DNA of 64,000 nucleotides from Cyanoderma ruficeps (taxonomy: Eukaryota; Chordata; Aves; Passeriformes; Timaliidae), in contig VZDJ01000594.1 in NCBI GenBank assembly GCA_008694505.1, positions 8,839,035 to 8,903,034 of the forward strand, read 5' to 3'. The notes beneath the pieces are model-generated. The model was given only the letters and a program-made list of their open reading frames with translations. It was not told the origin of the DNA and made no database searches. Positions within the stretch are counted from its first letter, which is position 1; every line of letters starts with the position of its first letter. The position numbers and the translations under genes are program-made. Positions 35,756-49,229 of this stretch are shown here, in pieces.

Positions 35756-37690
35756 TATCAAAGACAAAGTTGTACCTATGGAACCAGATTGCATAGGGAT
35801 GATATTGGTCTGGAGGCACTCTCCAAAATGAGGTCCATCAGATTATGCTGCTGCAAAACCCAGCACCAAGAGAAGCGTTTTTAGTTTTAATTAAAACAAA
35901 AACTTGAAACTACACAATCTCTATTTTTGCTGAATTTTAGGCTTCCACATGTTTGAGCATAAGATGCAGAAGTAATTGATTAGAAACAGAAGTAAAATAA
36001 TGAGGCTTGCATTTTTTTTTTCCTTTCCCAAACTGATTCAACTGAGGAAGGAAAAAAAAATAAAACTTCTGAAGATTTAACTTGAGATGAGTAAGACTTT
36101 TCTTCACAAATAGACCAAATGAACTACTGCAGTGCTTCAGTGATCACAACAGCCTTGAGCCAGTGGGATTATTTCCATGGCAGACTTCTACCTGATAGAA
36201 ACAGGAGTTTAAATTAATAGTTTAAAGAAGTGGAAATAATCTGATACATGCAGTTCTAATGGTCTAAGATACTTGTTGAAGAGACAAGAGCCTGACCCTG
36301 CAACAACAGACATCAGTAGGAAGAGTTCAGTTTTTGAAAGTTAAAATTGGATTTTTCATCTTAAAAAACCCCAAAAACTTTACATTATGCAGTTCTTATC
36401 CGAAGAATATTTGGTTTTGAAATTGGCATACTACCGCAGGAGCTGCAGGAGATGGCCCCACGTTTTCAACCTGACAGTGCCTCTTTAAAATGCAGCAGTA
36501 TAATTTAGGCATCTCTTATTTGTTTTGAATAGCAGAGCTAACATATCTGTCAGTCACAAAGACTTGATAGACACGATTAGAAGGCAGGAGATCAGGAAAC
36601 GTGTGCTTACCACAGCCAACTCTCCCCAGTGAAGAAGTGAGTGGCTCAGTGGCATATTTACAATTAAGGTGTAACCAAAAGCTTTTTTAGAAATGTGCTT
36701 TGTGGGCTGCGTTGAAATAGTGTTTTCTATTATGACCAGTTTCTGGAATAGATTATCATGATTGTCGGAAGCACTTCAAAGCAGATTGATGCAGGAAGAT
36801 CTTTCACCAAAAACTTTGGCTTCTCTGTAAAACAGGAATCTACAAATGTGCCTGCAATCTGTGTTGTTTCAGCTACAACAGCGTTTATTTGATAGAAATG
36901 GTCTGCTCTTAATTTCCAAAGTACTACAAAGCTCTTTTTATTTTGCTGGCCCCTCCATTTTACAGTTGAGTTCAAAGGTTGTATTTCCTTTCTCCCATAT
37001 CCTTCTAAATTTCTGTTTGGTATTTTTTCAAGGCTAAGATTTAAAGATTATAATGAAATACTGAGCTGCATCTGATAAAGGCAGACACTAATTTAATATA
37101 TTGTGGCCAGATTTTCATAGAACTGACCATAACACATTGTCTACTCCATTCCCCAGCTCAAACAGCATCAACCAAACCTCCACCACTCAGCTGAACACAT
37201 GCTCAGCTGAACTCAGCAGTAGCTAAACCATGATAGGAACTGGAAATGCCTTTAAAATGTATTAACTTCTGAATTTTCACACATGAGGCTAGTGATATAT
37301 TCCATTTCATCAAAAACTGCTAAAAACTTTACTTGTAGGCTCTGAGAATTGAAGTCTTCTTACTGGCAAACACAGGAGCAAACACGAAAAGCCATCTTTC
37401 TGGTTGGGATAAAACCAGGTGGTAACAGCACATTGACCAGTGGTGGGATGCCAGGAAATTCTTCTTGGTTTTCAAGGATATTGAAAAGAGAGGAAGCTTG
37501 TGCAGAAAATGAAAGGCAGCCGTAAGAACAAAGACAAGAATCAATTAGAACTGTCTTGCTCTACTATATTTAGTAGCACATGCAGAGGACAGGAAGAATT
37601 TACAAAAAACAGTCATCATTGTTATTTTGTGCCTTATCCAGCTGTAATATAACACACTCATTTATTGTCCAAGTCTTAAGTGAACAAATT
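35756..37690. other. Probable intron, unique sequence
   Basis: AT-rich, no exon recognised. Positions 37,168-37,200 contain a direct repeat of CTCAGCTGAAC. Two A- or T-runs lie near 36,013 and 36,051. Confidence 0.45.
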
Positions 37691-37785
37691 GATTTTTTAC
37701 CAGGGAAGAAGATGAGACAAAGAGAAGTTAAGTCTCTTGTCTAAGCTCAAAGAGGGCAGCAGTGAAAGACAGTCCTGCAGCCACA
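37691..37785 (-). mobile_element. MIR-like SINE relic
   Basis: Reads GAAGATGAGACAAAGAGAAG then TTAAGTCTCTTGTCTAAGCTC and GGGCAGCAGTGAAAGACAG. This is the reverse-complemented MIR pattern GGAAACTGAGGCACAGAGAG, TTAAGTGACTTGCCCAAGG, and so on. Heavily diverged, about 95 bp retained. Confidence 0.65.
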
Positions 37786-38513
37786 AACATTTTTTCTTGT
37801 TTGACGGCAGAAATATGATGGATTCTTTATGTTAAAGAAGGGCCTTGAAATAGTCCCTGTACATTCTGGAAAATTATTTTTTCCTATAAAGCAAGGCCAA
37901 ATGCTGTTGAAGAATATATTATGAATGCTTGTGGTTAGTATTAAAAAAGTGGGTTTTTATCCTCAATGTCATTAAATGAACAATTCTGACACTTCAGAAT
38001 ACAATTTATTTATAAAATGTGGTGAGTAAATGAAGTTATCTTATGCAGAGGACTTATTCTGGTTCTTTCTGAAAAAGTACAGATCACACTCAAATAAGCT
38101 GCTAAGGCAGACAACTCTGTGAACACTTCTTTACCATTTCTTTTCTCCAATACAGAAAATTAACAGCCAAGCACCAATTTTGTGTATATTTTTAGTGAGC
38201 ATAAATTAATCTACTTAATATGTAGCATGCTTCTTTCACTTACACATAATTAAATCATATTTGTTCTTAGAAACTATTCGTCCTGTGTAAACCTGCTTCC
38301 TGAGCAAATATTTCTTTAATTACTAGAACAAATAGACTGTGGGATTTGGAGTCGATTATTGCAGCATTTCTTTCCCTGATGTGTGCTGCAGATGTGCACA
38401 GCAGAGAGGTCTGCTAAACACAGCCAGGGAACACAGCAACCAGCTTTTTTGCAGTTTGAAAATAAATACATCTTATGAATACTTCACACCTACAGAACCC
38501 TTCATTTGGGGGT
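37786..38513. other. Probable intron, unique sequence
   Basis: Nothing recognised in this AT-rich stretch. Confidence 0.45.
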
Positions 38514-38600
38514 CACAAAGTGCTTTGCCATGATTTCTGGGTATTATTTATTTCCATTTTAGGCAAGCATAAAGTTAAAGGGAGAGAGAGAGACTAGGGC
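38514..38600 (-). mobile_element. Possible MIR-family relic
   Basis: CACAAAGTGCTTTGCCATGA followed by GTATTATTTATTTCCATTTTA and a GGAGAGAGAGAGAC run matches the 3' part of an inverted MIR (CAAAGTGCTTTAC..., TATTATCCCCATTTTA). It is shorter and more diverged than the copies at 33.2 and 37.7 kb. Confidence 0.45.
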
Positions 38601-41527
38601 CCATATGCAGCATCCCCAGCATCCCCATGTTGTATTAACAGAGATAGAGATAGCTGTACTAAAATGTATATGCTTGTATGCTACTTGTGTAGAACAGTAC
38701 AGGACACGACTTTTCCTAGAGGCTAATGAGGTACAGCCTCTATTTTTGTGTGTCTGGTAGTGCATTTCTGGTTTCAGGGGTCCTAAAAGCTCAAAGCAGA
38801 TGGAAGTCATGGAGAGTTGGAGACACAGGGATCTCAGAACCATTCCTCTCCAGCAGGGCACCTCATTGTGACATTTGGCTGCTAGGGTTCAATGGCTTAT
38901 GTCTGGGATGTGCAGAGCTGAGAGAGAAGTGCAGTTGTCCAGTTTCCTGGACATGCTGTGCCAGAACAGGACAATGTAGTGCCAAATGCATATCTTTGTC
39001 TTCACTGCACAACTCATCTAGGAGTTTGGAAGCTCTATGTGAATATTACGACAGCAAAGCCACCTGCCTGTCCTCAGTGCCTCTGTGCTTGACTCTGGGA
39101 AGGTGTGTGTATGTGTGGGTGTCTCTGTTTCCCAGGATTTTTTTATGTTGAGGCTGTATAGGAGTAATTCCCCAGAAGTTATGGGAGAAATACATCTCCT
39201 GTGGGAGGAGGGTTTAGGAGTTGTCAGCATCTTCATGTTTCTTAACTGCAGAGTAAGGAGTTTCTGATACGGGAGGGTAGATTTTGTGCTCTGACTTTCT
39301 CTTGCTGAGTTAATTAACCAGAGTTCAAAGCACTTCCTCTCCCGAGCTGGAGTTTCTTATGTGGGAAAGAGAGGTAAGAGGCCATAGCCAAAGGAGATCC
39401 CCAATTAAGGATGCTGGTGAACAAGGCTTGTAAATGACTGTCTTGAGTCTGAGCAGAGGACCGTGTCTGCCAGTAAAATACTGTTTGGATATAGCCTTAA
39501 TGAAAAGAAAGGGTTTACTGTAGAGTCAGCAGCCAAAACACCCTTTCTGCTGCAACATGAAGTGTATCATGTGCTGAGCCTCTTCCTGGCTTTTCTTCAG
39601 GATTGCAGGGAATGGAGTAGGCATTTGGAGGAGACTTTGGAATATCAGAGCTGAGAGGGGCAATGGGATGCTGCATGATGCCATGTAATTGGGAAGAGTT
39701 CTTGGCACCTACTTGTCTTTGGCTGGGTTAAATTCATAAAACCATCATCACTCACACATGTACTTTTAAAAGTCCTGCCTTCTGACAGTTGCTGTTTTCA
39801 TTTTTCCTCACTGGAGCTTTTCGATGCAGCTGAACCTAGTCAGATGATGGACTGTGAAGGAACAAATATGTCACTTAAACAAAAACCTCTCCAGCATCTT
39901 TAGGTTTAGAGTTTTATTTCCCTGTGCACATTAGCTCTGAAAGCTCACTGTTCCTTCATGGCCCCTGAGGGCTGTAGTTTAAGAGCAAAAGTATCAAGTG
40001 CCCAAGTAAGTACCTGGATGTTGGTAGTGCTAATACAGCCTGTGCCTTGTCAGCTGTCACAGGTGTGCCTACCTGTGCAGTGGTTGCATCTCCTGCCTGG
40101 GGTGGGATGATAACTAAAAAGGGCCTTTGTGTGGTTTACTAATCCTCTCAATCACAGGATGCTCTGACTGTGCAATACAGTACCCACTCGGGGAGTTAAT
40201 AGGAATTACCTATTGCAATTCAGATTTACATCCTGGATTATTTGGCAATAATATCCTCTTTGCAGGAAATTCTAATTGACACAGAGGTCAGATGATGCTG
40301 GGACAGGAAGTTTAGACCAGCTCCAGGAGGATGTCTGATGAGTGCTCTCTCAACTTTCCACCTTGAATGAGCACTAGAGTACATGTAGTCTGTTTTGTTC
40401 ATTGACATCAGAACTTCTTTGGGGATGAGAAGTTACTCTGTGGATAGCAACTTGTGCAGTGCCACTCATGTGGAACCTCTGCCTGACTAACTCAAATAGC
40501 AGTGGGAATCCATCTGAAATCCAAGCACCTTGTGGTTTAAATGCTTTCTATGTGTTTTCAGATTGCAATCTCTTTAGCTCTTTGAGGCATTTAATGAAAA
40601 TTGTTTTAACAGGACTGCAGCATCATAGAGAACATTGTGTGTGTTTTCATGCAGTGGAGGGGGGTGGTGCAACCATACAGTACAGCTGGAGCTGGAGCAT
40701 TTTACTGTGCTGTGACAGGTAGCATCGATTTTACAGTTAGGTGAGACTGATTTCAAATGTTCCCTTGTTGAGTTTATTGGCACCTACAACTAACAGTGTT
40801 AAAAGGTTAAATGGTATGTACGTTACACTGCACACAGCCCCAAAATTTGTTTAGAAAACAAACAAGAGTCTCTTGTGACTGGTCCTTTCACCCTACAAAA
40901 TTTCTGAATGTGGATGTCAGCCCTTAATGAGATTGTTTGAGAAGGTCTTCTTACTTCTTCTCTGTGCCTCTTATGGAGAACCTTTCTGGCTGACAACTGA
41001 ACTGAAGGAAGGGCAAAATGGACTCTTGAGCTGAATGAACATTGGTTGAATACTCAGAGAACACTTGAAACACCTGGTAATGACCTGGACTTCATGGCTA
41101 GCGTCATGTCCTATCACATCCTTACTCTGTCAATATGAACATGCCCCGTGAACACTCCATGGTTCATTACTCAGCCCCCTACAAAGCAAATAGTACTTAA
41201 CAGGGATGTTGTAAGGCTTTGGTATCTGGGATTTGTAAAGCTCTGGGAACATTTAATCTGGGCCAGCTATAGAATTTCAAGCATTGATATTGGTTGCATT
41301 CAAGTAATTCTGTATAAATGTCACCTGCTTTGGTCTGTGGTAAAAGTTAGGAAGGGACATGAATTGACTGAGAAAGAGAGACATGTGCTGTGATTGCTTA
41401 AATACAAACCTGGGAATTGATGAGTTTTAACTTCTGAACTCATCTCTACCAGCAGCTCATTCAATGCCTTGGGCAAACACTGGGAAGTCAGCATCAGGTT
41501 TCTCTGTTGAAGTAATAATGCTTAAGG
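38601..41527. other. Probable intron, unique sequence
   Basis: AT-rich sequence without recognised transposons. The 141-codon plus-strand frame at 38,726-39,151 has no recognisable domain and no paired splice sites. Confidence 0.45.
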
Positions 41528-41577
41528 AAAAAAAAAAAAANNNNNNNNNNNNNNNNNNNNNNNNNNAAAAAAAAAAA
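41528..41577. repeat. Poly-A run broken by assembly gap
   Basis: Thirteen A residues, then 26 unknown bases (41,541-41,566), then eleven A residues. Assembly evidently failed in a homopolymer, and the true length is unknown. No retroposon body is recognisable just upstream, so a poly-A tail is not shown. Confidence 0.95.
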
Positions 41578-42654
41578 GGAGACAGACAGCATTTTCTAGA
41601 GTTGTAAGAATTAATCAAAGATTGTTTTAGAGAATTACCTGAAAAATGCTATGTATTTTAAATTGTTTCTAATCCCTGTATATTAGTTATATGCATAGGA
41701 AATAATCAGTCTGAAGCACAGCTCCCATTTGGTGATTTCCATTTGAAATGACCCTTTCTTTCACCAAAACAGCAGAAAGGACAGATATGTGCTATTAAAA
41801 ACAAGATGTTCTAGTTCAAACTGGCAGCATCATCTCTGAAACCCACCCTGCTGGAGCAGTGCTTTCAGAAAAAGTAGATTCCCACCAGTTAGCCGCTGGT
41901 AACTCTTTCAATTAATTGCCTAAATTATTTGCAGAACAGCTGGTATTAGCTGCCCTTACTTCCTTTGATGTAAGAAGTTTGCATTTCCAGTTCTTAGATT
42001 CCTCCACATCTGTGCTCTCAGTAACAAGCAGCGATCAGTGGTGAGTCACTTTGACACATTGAGTGTCTAGTGTTGGCTTTGCTCCTAGTGACATGTGCCA
42101 GCCTGGGTGGAAAAAGAAATTAAAAAAACATAGACCCTAAAGGCATGATAACTTGAATTATTTCCCTTCACCTCTTCCCAAAGTGGAAATCCAGCTTGCA
42201 TATGGAGTTCACGAACTGGAAACAAGCTGCTGACTCGGTGGCTGCTGTTGGCAATGAGCCTCCAAACCTCAGCATTCAAATTGAAAGCCAGACCTCTCTG
42301 GTGCATTAAGGCTCACATGCTAGCATTAATTGTTGAGCTTCCTTTCAGGACTAAGAGATTACTAAGGAGTTGCCAAAGCTCTCTTGTATTCCATGTTCCT
42401 ATAATTCCCTAGATAACTTCACTTTGAAGTGGGCTACAAATGAAGACGCTCCCCATTCTCTCCTCTCCAAATGCACATCCAACGGCCACTGAAATTTCCA
42501 TCAGCTTGATTAGTTGGCACCAGTTCTGTTGTGTTCTGAAATACTGAGAGCAAGTTGTCTTTATAGACTACCCCTCTACAACTTACTCAAGAAGTTACTG
42601 TATTTGTTCCTCCTGAATTTAAAACCTATGAATTGGCTATGAACTTCAGCTATG
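41578..42654. other. Probable intron, unique sequence
   Basis: No gene or repeat recognised. Confidence 0.45.
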
Positions 42655-42728
42655 GACCTGATCCAAAGACCAATGACATAAAAGGGAGAGAGTCTCTTAA
42701 AATTCCTTCCACTGTCTTTGGGTGAGGC
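42655..42728. repeat. Decayed palindromic relic, GATCCAAAG type
   Basis: Left arm GACCTGATCCAAAGACCAAT and right arm CTGTCTTTGGGTGAGGC are imperfect inverted repeats. The interior GGGAGAGAGTCTCTTAAAAT is the decayed hairpin centre. This is one of the clearer copies of the family. Confidence 0.55.
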
Positions 42729-45700
42729 TGTGTTTTGAAAATACTTGTCTTCTAATCTGAACCAAGTATTCTTGAGGACTGTGCATGTCTTTACTGTTTC
42801 AGAGTTTTTTCATTTCACTCCTTCATGCGTGACCAGTTAACAGTTTCTCTCATTTAGAATGGCTTGTGGTCTGCAGAAGCCGATTGGTTTTCATTACTGC
42901 ATCTGACATGGATGGCTACCATGATTGTGTTTTAATAGAAGGTAGAGTAGATCAACGTTGTACAGTTGAAGTTAGAGCCAACAGCATATTTTACCTTTAA
43001 ACTAGTAAGTCTACCAAAGTCAGTATTTTTTAAATTGGAACAGGGACTGTACATCTGTGCAGTACAGCTGGAATACACATCGTTAAGGGCAGGGTGTCCT
43101 CTCCAGGGCCTGGGTGTAGCACTTTATATGCTGTCCACCTGCGAGGGACTGTTTTCACTTGGCTGCACTGAACTGTGTTCATGGTTGAAAATAAGCAGAT
43201 TTGTTATTTAATACCCTTGGCAGTCTGACAGGTAGTTTTAGTAAAAAATCTAAAGCATGCTTGGTTGGCATCCTATTCCCATCAGGAAGGACTCATTTAA
43301 CAACAGATCCCTGTGCTTGTCTTCTTCTGCTAGGGGTGTTATACCTGCTAGAGAAAGAAGGATTTCTAGGGTGCTGGTGTTTGTTGAAAACGGTCTGAGA
43401 AGGATAATCACAGTCACTGCTTCTCAGAACAAGCCTTTTGGCTATGGCTGCCCTCTTTGATCAGGGGTTTGAGGATAGTGTTTCTCAGCCTAGAGTTCCT
43501 GATGCATGGAAGTGTTGCTGTGTTAGCCTCTCCTTAGAGGTTGTGGATCTGTTCTGCTGGATGGAGGAGGGCAGGTCTCTATCGTTTTTCTGTCAGAAAT
43601 CCCCCCAAAACCAAGAGCAAACTGCAGCTGAATTGCCTCTCACAGGTTTTTTAAATTATGTGACTTTTTTGGATGGAAATGGGCTGAGCTCCAACCTTTC
43701 TCATGCTGTTTGCCCTGTAACCTCTGTTCCTTTCCCAATTCCCATCTGCATTGTCAGAAATGGGCAAGCTCCCATCTGCTGCCGGCTGGGCTGCTGCCGA
43801 CAGGATTGCTGCCCTTCCGGCAGGGCAAGGCCCTTCCCTCCCTCTGCCCAGTCCCTGCAGGCTGCAGTGCTTGGATGTTGTCCTTTGCTTTCATCCTCAC
43901 AACTGTACCTAATCAAGTGAATACAGCTGTTTGTGTTTCACCAGAAACCTCCCCATCTGTCTGGGGGGCTGGTCGGGGTGGTAAGGGAACGAGGAGTGTT
44001 GAGCTACTCCGACTTTGGGCTGAAGTACAGACTTTAATGACATTTTCTCCTGAATGTTAACGTTAGCTGTTTATGAAGCCAAGAATGTGTCTCTTCATGC
44101 CACTCGAACACTTTAGTGAGGGTGAGGGCACGATTAGTCATTCAGCAGGCAAACATCTGGTGCTTTTGTGTGCCCCGCAGCTCTTCCTAGTCGGGAGGCC
44201 TCACCTCGGCCTGGCTAAGTCAGGAATGTGTTACCACAGGCATTTTAATTTTGTGCTTTTAACCACCATCATACAAGAGCGGGGAGTAAAACGTGTTTTC
44301 TCATGTGCTCTTTTTCAGTTCTGTATCCTTGTATTTCTAGATCCCAGTTCTGGACAACAATTTGTCTCTCTAGGTTTGTGTGATAGATCAGAGAAGTAGG
44401 ATTTTCAGAGAATTCCTAAGCTACTGGGTCTGTCCTTTCATGCAGAATAGGCATCAGAAAACTAGGGAGACTAAAAAATGTCTGTTTACAATCTCCTTTC
44501 CTTCCCATGCTTGGCTTCTCTTCTAAATCCCAGAGTCAACCTTTGAACATGGCAATTCATGGCTGATAGTTGAATCGTTGCAAAACCTCTTCCTTTTGTT
44601 TCTTTCCCCTTACATTGTTTTCTTCATCTTTGGTAACCCACACAGGCTTTTAATTCTAGAGTGACAACAATTTTCTTTGTTTTCCACAGATGGGGAAACT
44701 TCCTTTTCCAAATGTCTCTCCTTGCTGCTTACCTGAAATAACTGGCATCTCCAGCACTTCCAGCTCTTAGCACATCTTTTGTCCTGTCTGTACATAAAGC
44801 TGCTCACTTTATCTTCTGTTTGTGTCATGTCATCTTCCAGGAGCAGTGTGAGATGTGCGTGGGCTCTTAGTCCACCTAGTCTAGGGCTGATGCAAAGTGT
44901 GTTGAAGTTTGGAGCCTGAGCTGAAAGTGCATTACAGCTGCTAGGAATGCAGACAGTGTTTGCAGCCAGAGCCCGGAATTGCTCCAGGTATCTCAGTAGA
45001 TCTTAATCACAACCTGTTTTCTTCATCCAGGCATAACTTCCAGGCACACTCAGTCTCAGAGAGACAGGGTGCAACTGCTCTGTTGTTTTGCAAAGAGCAA
45101 GGAGGTCTAGTTAAAGGGGTCCTCACCATCATTTGGCAAGTAAAATCTCTGTGGTGAAAAAGGCTTCACTGCATGATATTTCAGTAATTGCAAGGTGACA
45201 GTACAGCACATTGTACAGGGAGAACTTTTACTCTCTGTTGAGTAACGTGCATTTATGGAGACCAACAAGAATAGTGGGAGTCTTTACCTTTTAACCCAAA
45301 GAAGAATTATTAGTAAATCATAAGTTAACTAGAATTGAAAAAGGCTGGCAGCCTATCCACTTTATCTGTTAATAATGTGGACTTGTTCCCTACAACACAT
45401 TCTCTCCTGTTGGCTTTAAATAACTAAGCACCTATTGCTTCCTGGGGAAGGCATATCATTGACCAGCAGTGAATTCTGTCTAACAATCACCTTAAACTTT
45501 CCTTAATTTTTTGCCCATTCCCCCAGTTAACTCTTTCTCAATTTTTACACTTTTGCTGTATTTGTAGATGGCTCTGTTGCTACCATGCTTTATGTGTGAT
45601 CAGTAAGCTTCATTCTTATGAATTGCAATTTAATACTACTGTAAGTTCCACTATGGAGATGTACATCTTCCAGTGCCACCACTTAATGCTCAGCTCAAAC

Positions 45701-45945
45701 AACAGCACGTCCTTTGTTAAACTAACTTGTGCATCTTACAGGCTCTGCATAAATCTGTTGTTTCAGATATTTTTAAAAATGTGGCCCTATGACCCTACTA
45801 CTACAAACGTAGCCTTGGAACAAGATGAGTCCATGCAGCAGAAAGCCACTAACTCCCTTTTTGATATGTGAACACCTGATTATTTCATTGCCAAAGGAAA
45901 GTGATTTTACTTGATAAGAATGGGGGCTTGTGTGTGATTAGTACA

Positions 45946-45948
<3 letters not shown>
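42729..45948. other. Probable intron, unique sequence
   Basis: No exon supported. The plus-strand frame at 43,438-43,920 (160 codons) is Cys/Ser/Pro-rich with no domain. Positions 43,770-43,880 are locally GC-rich (GGGCTGCTGCCGACAGGATT) but short. Donor and acceptor pairs were not convincing. Confidence 0.45.

Positions 45949-45994
<46 letters not shown>
45949..45994. repeat. TG dinucleotide microsatellite
   Basis: Twenty-three uninterrupted TG units, the longest dinucleotide array in the window and likely polymorphic. Confidence 0.97.
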
Positions 45995-45996
<2 letters not shown>

Positions 45997-47598
45997 TGAT
46001 ACATGGGTGCAAATGTAACTGAGATACTTCAGTCTTCCCAGCTCTGAGTTAGGGGTAATGTCAATTGTGGGGACTATTGTAAAACTTACTTCATATTTGA
46101 CCAAATACTAATCGCTATTCTGTCAAATAGTGCCTTATCTTCAAGATAGGCTCAGCTACCACCAAATCCTAGAGAAATCTTTCCTTTTGTCTTTACCAGA
46201 TTTGAATCTGAAAGGTTTCAGAGGAAATCCTTCTTTTTGGGCTATCTTTGCCATCCTTCAGCCTGATGATTAGGTCACCATTTTCTTTTTTTCAGCTCAA
46301 TGACCAAGAAATCTGGAATTGCATATCAACCCCTGTTTCATATATTTTGTGATTCACTGTAATTTTAAAAGAATCCTTTATTGGAAGCCTGAAGTTTCAC
46401 TGGTGGTCAAAGATCCAGAAAATCCATTTAGAGGAGAAAGGCTAGTAAAAGTAAGAGAGGATAAGAAGCATCACTGGCTGTGTCTTTTGGTGTAAATCAC
46501 ATTCATTTCATAAAAGTCTTGAACATATCTCTTAAACTTTAATACCTGAATCTCAAGCCCAGCAGTCAGTGGAGGTTTTAGCACCAGCCAGAGAGTGCTC
46601 ATAGTTGGCAGGCAGATGGTCCTTTCCCCACTTTTACATTCTTTTAACGCACTATTGCTGCCAGTTGGGCATTTGAAAGCCTCATTAATTTTCTTTGCTG
46701 TTTGGCAATAAGACCTTGCTTGTTCCTTGCTGTCTTCCATTACAGAAACCTGTGACGTTTTTTAGATTGCTCCTGCCTGTTGTTTTGATGTGGGGCTGGA
46801 TTATTTGCCTTGCTCAGGAACCAAGTGGTGGAGATGTTGACTGATATAGAAACATGCTGGGATGTGGTATCAAAAGCACAAGTGGTGAGAATGTGGAGAG
46901 AAGTTTGGTGTGTGGATGCAAGGAGGGAATTAGAAATGAGAAAGAAAAGGACATGTCAAGACAATAGTGATGTCAGATCCAGCAAATTCAGAGGAAACTA
47001 TTTTCTCTGTTTAAATTATCTGTGCTTTGATGTTGTGGAATAACCAATGGTCTTTTTCTCCACTTTATGGTGAGGTTTCAGGTTTCAGGTTTCTGTGAAG
47101 CTCCGGAAGTACACTTAGCTACAAAAAATACTAGTTTTGCCCAACTTCTTTTCTTCCCCCCCCAAACAGAGAAATGCTTTACAATGTAGCCATCCTTAAT
47201 AAAATGAATTTGAGGACTGACAGCATGGGGCTGCATGTTGAGTGGTTTCAAATGGCTCTACATCTCGTTATTCAGATTACAGGATAGATTTTTGATTGCC
47301 TGCCCTGAAAACTCATTTTGAGACAGGTGTGTTAAAAATGCATGTGTCCTTGGTTACCTGGAGAGAGCAGAGGTGCTTTGTAGCTCAGAGTTGAGTTAAA
47401 CGACTAAAGCCTGTATTATTCATCAAGACAAAATCATTTTCTGAATCTGGAAGAAAAGAAACTGTCTTGTCTTTGAAAATCATTTATCTGGCCTTGATTT
47501 TCCTCAGGGCAGCAAGTAGAAGTCAAGTTTAAAACAGAGATTAAAACTCTTTTTCAGTGGGATCAAGAAAAGTAAATTGCCAGCAGAACCACTTTTGA
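45995..47598. other. Probable intron, unique sequence
   Basis: AT-rich. Positions 47,074-47,092 contain a small triplicated AGGTTTC word. No gene recognised. Confidence 0.45.
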
Positions 47599-48144
47599 TC
47601 AAATGAGTGTCTGCTGCAGGAATTGACTGTGCTGCCTGTGCAGCACGATGTTACAGTGTTCATCTGCTCTCCAGTCAGTTAGCACCGCTTCCTGCTCTCC
47701 TCTTGGTGTGCCTGGCAAATTGAGAAAGATGGATGTGTAAAAGGTTTTGGCTTTCTGATGTGGACTTCTTGAAGGTGGAGAGCTCACTGATAGATCAACA
47801 GCAGTTGCATCTGTCAGCACAGGCACAGAGAAACCAGAGGTGCCGGGGATTTGTGGTCCCAGCACCTCTGCTGACAGCCAGTGGCTTGTTCTGTCACAGC
47901 CTGAAGAGGATGTGACTGGCATTCTGCAGATCTCTACCTGGGGTGGGATCGTCTGGGTTCTCACAAGTTGAGAAGAGTCAGATACAACCAGATCTTCAGT
48001 GCAGAACTGAGGGTGATAATTATTATTCATGTGTTGAGTTCCTCTGCCAAAGGGTAGGATGTTGCTGGAGTCCTTATCTTTAAGGGATGAAGTAATTCTG
48101 ATAATCTGAACTGTTTTATCACGGTCAGTATCCATCCATTTCAT
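47599..48144 (-). other. Longest AT-neutral open frame, unrecognised
   Basis: An ATG-initiated frame of 181 codons in ordinary-composition DNA, the longest in the window outside the GC-rich islands. The sequence is mixed in composition (no low complexity), with only two or three cysteines and no signal peptide, membrane segment or domain that I recognise. No promoter, acceptor/donor pair or polyadenylation context was identified for it. A frame this long can occur by chance in 64 kb searched six ways, so I do not call it a gene. Confidence 0.12.
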
Positions 48145-49229
48145 ACCTCAGCGCTCTTTGCTTTTGAGTCCCTGAGTCCTGACAGGTGGCAAATTGGATC
48201 AATTTGTATTCTTGGTGCCATGGTGAGATACAGAGGAGAATAAATCTCCAGAGAAATGTGTGTCGGGCTTGTGTGTGAGTAAGCACTAAGGAACGTCACC
48301 AAGGGGACCAGGGTAGGCACAACTGGAGAGAATGTGTGTGGCTAATAACAAAAGTAAAGGATATTGATTGATTTTCTTGAACTTTTACACCAAGAGAGAG
48401 GGGCTGTGCAGAAATTTCTACATAAAAAGAATTAGGATTGATGAGTTTGGATAATCTGGATTCATATTCACTGTTGGTATGAACCAATTCCTCTCTTTTA
48501 AATACCCTCCTCAGACCTGTTACAAGTAAGCTCACCAACCAGCTTGTGAGACACAGTAAAAAATTATATACATTTTTTTCCCTAAAAATTCAGTTGATCT
48601 CTTTTAATTCTTGATGCCAGTGATATTATTATTATTTTTTCACTGATTTTCTCCTACCACACTGGTAGGTAGTAAGGTAAAACCAGAAGACATACAAGGA
48701 ATACTTTTAGCCTCTTCTTCAAGAGGAAGCATTGCAGTTGTAGCATCCCTACAACAAGGAATGTTCAAGATATCCTGTATTTGGAGTCTCACTCTGCTTG
48801 TAATTCTCCATAGCATTTCAACTGGTTATGGTATTCTTTCTTTCCTAGAATATTTGTGCATCTGTATAATATACAGTTGAACAGGTACTTGCAACTGTAT
48901 TGCTGCACAGGATGGAAAGTCTTCTAAGGACAGTTCACAAAATACTTTATCACTCTAAGCATAATTCTACCAGGAACAGTATATATCCTGCCTTCTTAAT
49001 AACTCTCAGACTTGTTTTCTTTTAATGGATTATAGAAAATCTACTATTTTTCCTACTCTTCTGTGAACTGTACTAGTTGTCACCCGGATTCTTGCAAAAG
49101 CATTTTGTTTGGCTGCTTTTTCTTCTTCATTATATACAAGAACCTAATTGAACTGAATGAACTATACATGAACATGAAGTGGTGATTACTCAGCCCTGCT
49201 CGTGTTAATTCCCAAATATAATTTAACAA
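48145..49229. other. Probable intron, unique sequence
   Basis: AT-rich sequence, no recognised gene or transposon. A short ATTATTATTATTTTT run lies near 48,625. Confidence 0.45.
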
